From: Hydractinia symbiolongicarpus
Lineage: Eukaryota; Cnidaria; Hydrozoa; Anthoathecata; Hydractiniidae
Direction of reading: 5' to 3'
Length of the DNA: 64,000 nt
Assembly (NCBI RefSeq): GCF_029227915.1
Contig: NC_079879.1
Coordinates: 28,774,501 to 28,838,500, forward strand
This document shows positions 49,493 to 61,685 of the stretch, piece by piece (the first letter of the stretch is position 1; every line of letters starts with the position of its first letter). A program made the position numbers and the translations under genes. The notes below the pieces were generated by a model. It had not been told where the DNA came from. It ran no database searches and was given only the letters and a program-made list of their open reading frames with translations.

Positions 49493-52320
49493 AAAGTAAT
49501 TTAAAAAATCGTTCGGGAAATGAGTTTACTCCCTGGTTACTTTCTTTGTATACTTTTGACTATACAGGCCAAGCCGGGATTTACGGGAATTGGCGGGTTT
49601 TTGTTTTCCGGCGATTAAACTTCTTTTATTCAGCGTCTCATCAAAAATGAAAACATTTCTGAAAACTACAAGTCTCATGTGTTTTAGTGGTGAAAAAATA
49701 ATTTAAAAATTCGTTCGGGAAATCAGTTTACTCACTGGGTACTTTCCTTGTATACTTTTAACTATACGGGCCGAGTCCGGGATTTACGGGAAATCGCGGG
49801 TTTTCGTTTGCCGGCGATTAAACTTCTTATATTCAGCGTCTCATCAAAAATGAAAACATTTTTAAAACCTACAAGTCTCATGCGTTTTAGTGGTGAAATA
49901 ATAATTTAAAAAATCGTTTGGGAAATGAGTTTACTCCCTGGGTACTTTTTTGTATACTTTTGAGTATACGGGCCGAGTCCGGGATTTACGGGAAATCGCA
50001 GGTTTTCGTTTGCCAGCGATTAAACTTCTTTTATTCAGCGTCTCATCAAAAATGAAAACATTCTTGAAAACTACAAGTCTCATGCGTTTTAGTGGTGAAA
50101 AAATAATTTAAAAAATCGTTCGGGAAATGCGTTTACACCCTGGGTACTTTCTTTGTATACTTTTGACTATACGGGCCGAGTCCGGGATTTACGGGAAATC
50201 GCAGGTTTTCGTTTGCCGGCGATTAAACTTCTTTTATTCAGCGTCTCATCAAAAATGAAAACATTTTTAAAAACTACAAGTCTCATGCGTTTTAGTGGTG
50301 AAAAAATAATTTAAAAATTCGTTCGGGAAATACGTTTACTCACTGGGTACTTTCCTTGTATACTTTTGACTATACGGGCCGAGTCCGGGATTTACGGGAA
50401 ATCGCAGGTTTTCGTTTGCCGGCGATTAAACTTCTTATATTCAGCGTCTCATCAAAAATGAAAACATTTCTGAAAACTACAAGTCTCATGCGTTTTAGTG
50501 GTGAAAAAATAATTTAAAAAATCGTTCAGAAAATGCGTTTACACCCTGGGTACTTTCTTTGTATACTTTGACTATACGGGCCAAGCCGGGATTTACGTGA
50601 AATGGCGGGTTTTTGTTTGCCGGCGATTAAACTTCTTTTATTCAGAGTCTCATCAAAAATGAAAACATTTTTGAAAACTACAAGTCTCATGCGTTTTAGT
50701 GGTGAAAAAATAATTTAAAAAATTGTTAGGGAAATGAGTTTACTCCCTGGGTACTTTCTTTGTATACTTTTGACTATACGGGCTGAGTCCGGGATTTACG
50801 GGGAGTCGCGGGTTTTCGTTTGCCGGCGATTAAACTTCTTTTATTCAGCGTCTCATCAAAAATGAAAACATTTTTGAAAACTACAAGTCTCATGCGTTTT
50901 AGTGGTGAAAAGATAATTTAAAAAATCGTTTTGGAAAAGAGTTTACTCACAGGGTACTTTCTTTGTATACATTCGACTATAGGGGCCAAGCCCGGGATTT
51001 ACGGGAAATCGCGGGTTTTCGTTAGCCGGCGATTAAACCACTTTCATTAAGCGTTTCATCAAAAATGAAAACATTTCTGAAAACTACAAGTCTCATGCGT
51101 TTTAGTGGTGAAAAAATAATTTAAAAAATCGTTCGGGAAATGAGTTTACTCCCTGGGTACTTTCTTTGTATACTTTTGACTATACGGGCCAAGCCGGGAT
51201 TTACGGGAAATGGCGGGTTTTTGTTTGCCGGCGATTAAACTTCTTTTATTCAGCGTCTTATCAAAAATGAAAACATTTTTAAAAACTACAAGTCTCATGG
51301 GCTTTAGTGGTGAAATAATAATTTAAAAAATCGTTTAGGAAATTAGTTTACTCCTTGGGTACTTTCTTTGTACACTTTTGACTATACGGGCCGAGTCCGG
51401 GATTTACGGGAAATCGCGGGTTTTCGTTTGCCAGCGATTAAACCACTTTCATTTAGCGTCTCATCAAAAATGAAAACATTTTTGAAAACTACAATTCTCA
51501 TGCGTTTTAGTGGTGAAAAAATAAATTAAAAAATCGTTCGGGAAATGAGTTTACTCCCTGGGTACTACCTTTGTATACTTTTGACTATACGGGCCAAGCC
51601 CGGGATTTACGGGAAATCGCGGGTTTTCGTTTGCCCGAGATTAAACTTCTTTTATTCAGCGTCTCATCAGAAATGAAAACATTTTTGAAAACTACAATTC
51701 TCAAGCGTTTTAGTGGTGAAAACATAATTTAAAAAATCGTTTTGGAAATGAGTTTACTCACAGGGTACTTTCTTTGTATACATTCGACTATACGGGCCAA
51801 GCCCGGGATTTACGGGAAATCGCGGGTTTTCGTTTGCCGGCGATTAAACCACTTTCATTAAGCGTCTCATTAAAAGTGAAAACATTTCTGAAAACTACAA
51901 GTCTCATGCGTTTTAGTGGTGAAAAAATAATTTAAAAATTCGTTCGGGAAATGAGTTTACTCACTGGGTACTTTCCTTGTATACTTTTAACTATACGGGC
52001 CGAGTCCGGTATTTACGGGAAATCGCGGGTTTTCGTTTGCCGGCGATTAAACATCTTTTATTCAGCGTCTCATCAAAAATGAAAACATTTTTAAAAACTA
52101 CAAGTCTCATGGGCTTTAGTGGTGAAATAATAATTTAAAAAATCGTTTGGGAAATGAGTTTACTCCCTGGGTACTTTCTTTGTATACTTTTAAGTATACG
52201 GGCCGAGTCCGGGATTTGCGGGAAATCGCAGGTTTTCGTTTGCCGGCGATTAAACTTCTTTTATTCAGCGTCTCATCAAAAATGAAAACATTTTTGGAAA
52301 CTACAAGTCTCATGCGTTTT

Positions 52321-52330
52321 GGGGGGGGGG
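52321..52330 (+). repeat. Poly-G tract (10 G), sister of 49,481
   Basis: This is the equivalent site in the second 14-mer copy, two bases shorter than in the first. It could reflect replication slippage or a homopolymer read error; the sequence alone cannot separate them. Confidence 0.85.
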
Positions 52331-52491
52331 AAAGTAATTTAAAAAATCGTTCGGGAAATGAGTTTACTCCCTGGTTACTTTCTTTGTATACTTTTGACTA
52401 TACAGGCCAAGCCGGGATTTACGGGAATTGGCGGGTTTTTGTTTGCCGGCGATTAAACTTCTTTTATTCAGCGTCTCATCAAAAATGAAAA

Positions 52492-55400
52492 CATTTTTGA
52501 AAACTACAAGTCTCATGCGTTTTAGTGGTGAAAAAGTAATATAAAAAATCGTTCGGGAAATGAATTTACTCCCTGGGTACTTTCTTTGTATACTTTTGAC
52601 TATACGGGCCGAGTCCGGGATTTACGGGAAATCGCGGGTTTTCGTTTGCCCGAGATTAAACTTCTTTTATTCAGCGTCTCATCAGAAATGAAAACATTTT
52701 TAAAAACTACAAGTCTCATGGGCTTTAGTGGTGAAATAATAATTTAAAAAATCGTTTAGGAAATTAGTTTACTCCCTGGGTACTTTCTTTGTACACTTTT
52801 GACTATACGGGCCGAGTCCGGGATTTACGGGAAATCGCAGGTTTTCGTTTCCGGCGATTAAACTTCTTTTATTCAGCGTCTCATCAAAAATGAAAACATT
52901 TTTGAAAACTACAATTCTCATGCGTTTTAGTGGTGAAAAAATAAATTAAAAAATTGTTCGGGAAATGAGTTTACTCTCTGGGTACTACCTTTGTATACTT
53001 TTGACTATACGGGCCAAGCCCGGGATTTACGGGAAATCGCGGGTTTTCGTTTGCCGGCGATTAAACATCTTTTATTCAGCGTCTCATCAAAAATAAACAC
53101 ATTTTTAAAAACTACAAGTCTCATGGGCTTTACTGGTGAAATAATAATTTAAAAAATCGTTTGGAAAATGAGTTTACTCCCTGGGTACTTTCTTTGTATA
53201 CTTTTGAGTATCCGGGCCTAGTCCGGGATTTACGGGAAATCGCAGGTTTTCGTTTGCCGGCGAGTAAACTTCTTTTATTCAGCGTCTCATCAAAAATGAA
53301 AACATTTTCGGAAACTACAAGTCTCATGCGTTTTGGGGGGGGGGAAAGTAATATAAAAAATCGTTCGGGAAATGAGTTTACTCCCTGGGTACTTTCTTTG
53401 TATACTTTTGACTATACGGGCCAAGCCGGGATTTACGGGAAATGGCGGGTTTTTGTTTGCCGGCGATTAAACTTCTTTTATTCAGCGTCTCATCAAAAAT
53501 GAAAACATTTTTGAAAACTACAAGTCTCATGCGTTTTAGTGGTGAAAAAGTAATATAAAAAATCGTTCGGGAAATGAGTTTACTCCCTGGGTACTTTCTT
53601 TGTATACTTTTGACTATACGGGCCGAGTCCGGGATTTACGGGGAGTCGCGGGTTTTCGTTTGCCGGCGATTAAACTTCTTTTATTCAGCGTCTCATCAAA
53701 AATGAAAACATTTTTGAAAACTACAAGTCTCATGCGTTTTAGTGGTGAAAAGATAATTTAAAAAATCGTTTTGGAAATGAGTTTAATCACAGTGTACTTT
53801 CTTTGTATACATTCGACTATACGGGCCAAGCCCGGGATTTACGGGAAATCGCGGGTTTTCGTTTGCCGGCGATTAAACCACTTTCATTAAGCGTCTCATC
53901 AAAAATGAAAACATTTCTGAAAAGTACAAGTCTCATGCGTTTTAGTGGTGAAAAAATAATTTCAAAAATCGTTCGGGTAATGAGTTTACTCCCTGGGTAC
54001 TTTCTTTGTATACATTCGACTATACGGGCCAAGCCCGGGATTTACGGGAAATCGCGGGTTTTCGTTTGCCGGCGATTAAACCACTTTCATTAAGCGTCTC
54101 ATCAAAAATGAAAACATTTCTGAAAAGTACAAGTCTCATGCGTTTTAGTGGTGAAAAAATAATTTCAAAAATCGTTCGGGTAATGAGTTTACTCCCTGTG
54201 TACTTTCTTTGTATACTTTTGACTATACGGGCCAAGCCGGTATTTACGGGAAATGGCGGGTTTTCGTTTGCCGGCGATTAAACTTCTTTTATTCATCGTC
54301 TCATCAAAAATGAAAACATTTTTGAAAACTACAAGTCTCATGCGTTTTAGTGGTGAAAAGATAATTTAAAAAATCGTTTTGGAAATGGGTTTACTCACAG
54401 GGTACTTTCTTTGTATACATTCGACTATACGGGCCAAGCCCGGGATTTACGGGAAATCGCGGGTTTTCGTTTGCCGGCGATTAAACCACTTTCATTAAGC
54501 GTCTCATCAAAAATGAAAACATTTCTGAAAACTACAAGTCTCATGCGTTTTAGTGGTGAAAAAAGTAATTAAAAAATCGTTCGGGAAATGAGTTTACTCC
54601 CTGGGTACTTTCTTTGTATACTTTTGACTATACGGGCCGAGTCCGGGATTTACGGCAAATCGCGGGTTTTCGTTTGCCGGCGATTAAACTTCTTTTATTC
54701 AGCGTCTCATCAAAAATGAAAACATTTTTAAAAACTACAAGTCTCATGGGCTTTAGTGGTGAAATAATAATTTAAAAAATCGTTTAGGAAATGAGTTTAC
54801 TCCCTGGGTACTTTCTTTGTACATATTTGACTATACGGGCCGAGTCCGGGATTTACGGGGAGTCGCGGGTTTTCGTTTGCCGGCGATTAAACTTCTTTTA
54901 TTCAGCGTCTCATCAAAAATGGAAACATTTTTGAAAACTACAAGTCTCATACGTTTTAGTGGTGAAAAGATAATTTAAAAAATCGTTTTGGAAATGAGTT
55001 TACTCACAGGGTACTTTCTTTGTATACATTCGACTATACGGGCCAAGCCCGGGATTTACAGGAAATCGCGGGTTTTCGTTTGGCGGCGATTAAACCACTT
55101 TCATTAAGCGTCTCATCAAAAATGAAAACATTTCTGAAAACTACAAGTCTCATGCGTTTTAGTGGTGAAAAAATAATTTAAAAAATCGTTCGGGAAATGA
55201 GTTTACTCCCTGGGTACTTTCTTTGTATAATTTTGACTATACGGGCCGAGTCCGGGATTTACGGGGAGTCGCGGGTTTTCGTTTGCCGGCGATTAAACTT
55301 CTTTTATTCAGCGTCTCATCAAAAATGAAAACATTTTTGAAAACTACAAGTCTCATGCGTTTTAGTGGTGAAAAGATAATTTAAAAAATCGTTTTGGAAA

Positions 55401-57620
55401 TGAGTTTACTCACAGGGTACTTTCTTTGTATACATTCGACTATACGGGCCAAGCCCGGGATTTACAGGAAATCGCGGATTTTCGTTTGGCGGCGATTAAA
55501 CCACTTTCATTAAGCGTCTCATCAAAAATGAAAACATTTCTGAAAACTACAAGTCTCATGCGTTTTAGTGGTGAAAAAATAATTTAAAAAATCGTTCGGG
55601 AAATGAGTTTACTCCCTGGGTACTTTCTTTGTATACTTTTGACTATACGGGCCGAGTCCGGGATTTACGGGAAATCGCGGGTTTTCGTTTGCCGGCGATT
55701 AAACTTCTTTTATTCAGCGTCTCATCAAAAATGAAAACATTTTTAAAAACTACAAGTCTCATGGGATTTAGTGGTGAAATAATAATTTAAAAAATCGTTT
55801 AGGAAATTAGTTTACTCCCTGGGTACTTTCTTTGTACATATTTGACTATACGGGCCGAGTCCGGGATTTACGGGAAATCGCAGGTTTTCGTTTGCCGGCG
55901 ATTAAACTTCTTTTATTCAGCGTCTCATCAAAAATGAAAACATTTTTGAAAACTACAATTCTCATGCGTTTTAGTGGTGAAAAAATAAATTAAAAAATTG
56001 TTCGGGAAATGAGTTTTCTCCCTGGCTACTACCTTTGTATACTTTTGACTATACGGGCCAAGCCCGGGATTTACGGGAAATCGCGGGTTTTCGTTTGCCC
56101 GCGATTAAACTTCTTTTATTCAGCGTCTCATCAGAAATGAAAAAAATTTTGAAAACTACAATTCTCAAGCGTTTTAGTGGTGAAAACATAATTTAAAAAA
56201 TCGTTTTGGAAATGAGTTTACTCACAGGGTACTTTCTTTGTATACATTCGACTATACGGGCCAAGCCCGGGATTTACGGGAAATCACGGGTTTTCGTTTG
56301 CCGGCGATTAAACCACTTTCATTAAGCGTCTCATCAAAAATGAAAACATTTCTGAAAACTACAAGTCTCATGCGTTTTAGTGGTGAAAAAATAATTTAAA
56401 AATTCGTTCGGGAAATGAGTTTACTCATTGGGTACTTTCCTTGTATACTTTAAACTATACGGGCCGAGTCCGGGATTTACGCGAAATCGCGGGTTTTCGT
56501 TTGCCGGCGATTAAACATCTTTTATTCAGCGTCTCATCAAAAATGAAAACATTTTTAAAAACTACAAGTCTCATGGGCTTTAGTGGTGAAATAATAATTT
56601 AAAAAATCGTTTGGGAAATGAGTTTACTCCCTGGGTACTTTCTTTGTATACTTTTGAGTATACGGGCCGAGTCCGGGATTTACGGGAAATCGCAGGTTTT
56701 CGTTTGCCGGCGATTAAACTTCTTTTATTCAGCGTCTCATCAAAAATGAAAACATTTTTGGAAACTACAAGTCTCAAGCGTTTTTGGGATGGGAAAGTAA
56801 TATAAAAAATCGTTCGGGAAATGAGTTTACTCCCTGGGTACTTTCTTTGTATACTTTTGACTATACGGGCCAAGCCGGGATTTACGGGAAATGGCGGGGT
56901 TTTTTTTGCCGGCGATTAAACTTCTTTTATTCAGCGTCTCATCAAAAATGAAAACATTTTTGAAAACTACAAGTCTCATGCGTTTTAGTGGTGAAAAAGT
57001 AATATAAAAAATCGTTCGGGAAATGAGTTTACTCCCTGGGTACTTTCTTTGTATACATTTGACTATACGGGCCAAGCCGGGATTTACGGGAAATGGCGGG
57101 TTTTGTTTGCCGGCGATTAAACTTCTTTTATTCAGCGTCTCATCAAAAATGAAAACATTTTCGAAAATTACAAGTCTCATGCGTTTTAGTGGTGATAAAG
57201 TAATATAAAAAATCGTTCGGGAAATAAGTTTACTCCCTGGGTACTTTCTTTGTATACTTTTGACTATACGGGCCGAGTCCGGTATTTACGGGGAGTCGCG
57301 GGTTTTCGTTTGCCGGCGATTAAACTTCTTTCATTCAGCGTCTCATCAAAAATGAAAACATTTTTGAAAACTACAAGTCTCATGCGTTTTAGTGGTGAAA
57401 AGATAATTTAAAAAATCGTTTTGGAAATGAGTTTACTCACAGGGTACTTTCTTTGTATACATTCGACTATACGGGCCAAGCCCGGGATTTACGGGAAATC
57501 GCGGGTTTTCGTTTGCCGGCGATTAAACCACTTTCATTAAGCGTCTCATCAAAAATGAAAACATTTCTGAAAACTACAAGTCTCATGCGTTTTAGTGGTG
57601 AAAAAATAATTTAAAAAATC
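52492..57620 (+). repeat. B-rich mixed zone with local dimers
   Basis: About 25 monomers alternate between B and H, A, E or G copies. Two adjacent B copies at about 53,775 and 53,978 are near-identical (GTTCGGGTAATGAG after each, AAAAGTACAAG in both), so one monomer was duplicated. An H-B dimer is repeated 406 bp apart (TTTACAGGAAATCG with TTTGGCGGCG near 55,055 and 55,461). Series marks TACTACCTTTG, TCAGAAATG and AACATAATTT link this zone to the 14-mer to its left. A 2-bp loss gives TCGTTTCCGGCG near 52,850. No gene is present. Confidence 0.82.
53335..53344 (+). repeat. Poly-G tract (10 G), third member
   Basis: This lies in a more diverged T monomer (GAGTATCCGGGCCTAG, GGCGAGTAAAC), so the G run was present before that copy diverged from the 14-mer pair. 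It is followed by AAAGTAATATAAA. Confidence 0.85.
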
Positions 57621-60467
57621 GTTCGAAAAATGAGTTTACTCCCTGGGTACTTTCTTTGTATACTTTTAACTATACGGGCCAAGCCCGGGATTTACGGGAA
57701 ATCGCAGGTTTTCGTTTGCCGGCGATTAAACTTCTTTTATTCAGCGTCTCATCAAAAATGAAAACATTTTTAAAAACTACAAGTCTCATGCGTTTTAGTG
57801 GTGAAAGAATAATTTAAAAAATCGTTCGGGAAATGAGTTTACACCCTGGGTACTTTCTTTGTATACTTTTGACTATACGGGCCGAGTCTGGAATTTACGG
57901 GAAATTGCAGGTTTTCGTTTGCCGGCGATTAAACTTCTTTTATTCAGCGTCCCATCAAAAATGAAAACATTTTTGAAAACTACAATTCTCATACGTTTTA
58001 GTGGTGAAAGAATAATTTAAAAAATCGTTCGGGAAAAGAGTTTACTCCCTGGGTACTTCCTTTGTATACTTTTGACTATGCGGGCCAAGTCCGGGGTTTA
58101 CGGGAAATGGCGGGTTTTCGTTTGCCGGCGATTAAACTTCTTTTATTCAGCGTCTCATCAAAAATGAAAACATTTTTGAAAACTACAAGTCTCAAGCGTT
58201 TTAGTGGTGAAAAGATAATTTAAAAAATCGTTTTGGAAATGAGTTTACTCACAGGGTACTTTCTTTGTATACATTCGACTATACGGACCAAGCCCGGCAT
58301 TTACGGGAAATCGCGGGTTTTCGTTTGCCGGCGATTAAACCACTTTCATTAAGCGTCTCATCAAAAATGAAAACATTTCTGAAAACTACAAGTCTCATGC
58401 GTTTTAGTGGTGAAAAAAAAATTTAAAAATTCGTTCGGGAAATGAGTTTACTCACTGGGTACTTTCCTTGTATACTTTTAACTATACGGGCCAAGCCCGG
58501 GATTTACGGGAAATCGCAGGTTTTCGTTTGCCGGCGATTAAACTTCTTTTATTCAGCGTCTCATCAAAAATGAAAACATTTTTAAAAACTACAAGTCTCA
58601 TGCGTTTTAGTGGTGAAAGAATAATTTAAAAAATCGTTCGGGAAATGAGTTTACACCCTGGGTACTTTCTTTGTATACTTTTGACTATACGGGCCGAGTC
58701 CGGAATTTACGGGAAATCGCAGGTTTTCGTTTTCCGGCGATTAAACTTCTTATATTTAGCGTCTCATCAAAAATGAAAACATTTCTGAAAACTACAAGTC
58801 TCATGCGTTTTAGTGGTGAAAAAATAATTTAAAAATTCGTTCGGGAAATGAGTTTACTCACTGCGTACTTTCCTTGTATACTTTTAACTATACGGGCCGA
58901 GTCCGGGATTTACGGGAAATCGCGGGTTTTCGTTTGCCGGCGAATAAACTTCTTTTATTCAGCGTCTCATCAAAAATGAACACATTTTTAAAAACTACAA
59001 GTCTCATGGGCTTTAGTGGTGAAATAATAATTAAAAAAATCCTTTTGGAAATGAGTTTACTACCTGGGTACTTTCTTTGTATACTTTTGAGTATACGGGC
59101 CGAGTCCGGGATTTACGGGAAATCGCAGGTTTTCGTTTGCCGGCGATTAAACTTCTTTTATTCAGCGTCTCATCAAAAATGAAAACATTTTTGAAAACTA
59201 CAAGTCTCATGAGTTTTAGTGGTGAAAAAATAATTTAAAAAATCGTTTGGGAAATGCGTTTACACCCTGGGTACTTTCTTTGTATACTTTTGACTATACG
59301 GGCCGAGTCCGGGATTTACGGGAAATCGCAGGTTTTCGTTTGCCGGCGATTAAACTTCTTATATTCAGCGTCTCATCAAAAATGAAAACATTTCTGAAAA
59401 CTACAAGTCTCATGCGTCTTAGTGGTGAAAAAATAATTTAAAAATTCGTTCGGGAAATGAGTTTACTCACTGGGTACTTTCCTGGTATACTTTTAACTAT
59501 ACGGGCCGAGTCCGGGATATACGGGAAATCGCGGGTTTTCGTTTGCCGGTGATTAAACTTCTTATATTCAGCGTCTCATCAAAAATGAAAACATTTTTTA
59601 AAACTACAAGTCTCATGTGTTTTAGTGGTGAAAAAATAATTTAAAAAATCGTTCGGAAAATGCGTTTACAGCCTGGGTACTTTCTTTGTATACTTTTGAC
59701 TATACGAGCCGAGTCCGGGATTTACGGGAAATCGCAGGTTTTCGTTTGCCGGCGATTAAACTTCTTTTATTCAGCGTCTCATTAAAAATGAAAACATTTT
59801 TGAAAACTACAAGTCTCATGCGTTTTAGTGGTGAAAAAATAATTTAAAAAATCGTTCGGGAAATGAGTTTACTCCCTGGGTACTTTCTTTGTATACTTTT
59901 GACTATACGGGCCAAGCCGGGATTTACGGGAAATGGCGGGTTTTTGTTTGCCGGCGATTAAACTTCTTATATTCAGCGTCTCATCAAAAATGAAAACATT
60001 TTTAAAACCTACAAGTCTCATGCGTTTTAGTGGTGAAATAATAATTTAAAAAATCGTTTAGGAAATGAGTTTACTACCTGGGTACTTTCTTTGTATACTT
60101 TTGAGTATACGGGCCGAGCCCGGGATTTAAAGGAAATCGCAGGTTTTCGTTTGCCGGCGATTAAACTTCTTTTATTCAGCGTCTCATCAAAAATGAAAAC
60201 ATTTTTGAAAACTACAAGTCTCATGCGTTTTAGTGGTGAAAAAATAATATAAAAAATCGTTCGGGAAATGCGTTTACACCCTGGGTACTTTCTTTGTATA
60301 CTTTTGAGTATACGGGCCGAGTCCGGGATTTACGGGAAATCGCAGGTTTTCGTTTTCCGGCGATTAAACTTCTTATATTCAGCGTCTCATCAAAAATGAA
60401 AACATTTCTGAAAACTACAAGTCTCATGCGTTTTAGTGGTGAAAAAAAAATTTAAAAATTCGTTCGG
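57621..60467 (+). repeat. Mixed zone with D and B copies
   Basis: A D copy (about 58,028) followed by B with CCGGCATTT (about 58,232) and C (about 58,440) restores the D-B-C order of the 3.4-6.5 kb tetramer, about 52 kb away. C, A and T copies follow. Variants include TTTTCCGGCG near 58,730 and 60,355, TCCTGGTATAC near 59,481 and CTATACGAGCCGAG near 59,705. No gene is present. Confidence 0.78.
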
Positions 60468-61685
60468 GAAATGAGTTTACTCACTGGGTACTTTCCTTGT
60501 ATACTTTTAACTATACCGGCCGAGTCCGGGATTTACGGGAAATCGCGGGTTTTCGTTTGCCGGCGAATAAACTTTTTTTATTCAGCGTCTCATCAAAAAT
60601 GAAAACATTTTTAAAAACTACAAGTCTCATGGGCTTTAGTGGTGAAATAATAATTTAAAAAATCGTTTAGGAAATTAGTTTACTCCCTGGGTACTTTCTT
60701 TGTATACTTTTGACTATACGGGCCGAGTCCGGGATTTACGGGAAATCGCAGGTTTTCGTTTGCCGGCGATTAAACTTCTTATATTCAGCGTCTCATCAAA
60801 AATGAAAACATTTCTGAAAACTACAAGTCTCATGTGTTTTAGTGGTGAAAAAATAATTTAAAAATTCGTTCGGGAAATGAGTTTACTCACTGGGTACTTT
60901 CCTTGTATACTTTTAATTATACGGGCCGAGTCCGGGATTTACGGGAAATCGCGGGTTTTCGTTTGCCGGCGATTAAACTTCTTATATTCAGCGTCTCATC
61001 AAAAATGAAAACATTTTTAAAACCTACAAGTCTCATGCGTTTTAGTGGTGAAAAAATAATTTAAAAATTCATTCGGGAAATACGTTTACTCACTGGGTAC
61101 TTTCCTTGTATACTTTTAACTATACCGGCCGAGTCCGGGATTTACGGGAAATCGCGGGTTTTCGTTTGCCGGCGAATAAACTTTTTTTATTCAGCGTCTC
61201 ATCAAAAATGAAAACATTTTTAAAAACTACAAGTCTCATGGGCTTTAGTGGTGAAATAATAATTTAAAAAATCGTTTAGGAAATTAGTTTACTCCCTGGG
61301 TACTTTCTTTGTATACTTTTGACTATACGGGCCGAGTCCGGGATTTACGGGAAATCGCAGGTTTTCGTTTGCCGGCGATTAAACTTCTTATATTCAGCGT
61401 CTCATCAAAAATGAAAACATTTCTGAAAACTACAAGTCTCATGTGTTTTAGTGGTGAAAAAATAATTTAAAAATTCGTTCGGGAAATGAGTTTACTCACT
61501 GGGTACTTTCCTTGTATACTTTTAACTATACGGGCCGAGTCCGGGATTTACGGGAAATCGCGGGTTTTCGTTTGCCGGCGATTAAACTTCTTATATTCAG
61601 CGTCTCATCAAAAATGAAAACATTTTTAAAACCTACAAGTCTCATGCGTTTTAGTGGTGAAAAAATAATTTAAAAATTCATTCGG
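60468..61685 (+). repeat. Second trimeric HOR (C-G-C), two 609-bp copies
   Basis: Units are 60,468-61,076 and 61,077-61,685. Both carry CTATACCGGCCGAG, GGCGAATAAAC with CTTTTTTTATTC, the G start TTAGGAAATTAG, CTCATGTGTTTTAG and AAACCTACAAG. Differences noticed are AAATGAG versus AAATACG at the start and TTAATTATAC versus TTAACTATAC. The composition is unlike that of the trimer at 22,220, so the 609-bp period arose separately. Confidence 0.87.

Larger units (their letters stand above)
46787..52491 (+). repeat. Tandem 2,840-bp (14-mer) duplication, near-identical
   Basis: Copy 1 is 46,787-49,626 and copy 2 starts at 49,627, with homology running to about 52,491. Only three differences were noticed: T at 47,311 versus C at 50,151; a G run of 12 (49,481-49,492) versus 10 (52,321-52,330); and TGTTTTCCGG near 49,606 versus TGTTTGCCGG. 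Shared rare marks include GTACTTTTTTGTATAC, GTATACTTTGACTATAC, CTATAGGGGCC, GTTAGCCGG, TACTACCTTTG and TTGCCCGAGATT. The boundary monomer (about 49,520-49,720) is a hybrid, E-like on the left and C-like on the right, so the exchange falls in the shared stretch that starts at 49,627. Confidence 0.92.
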
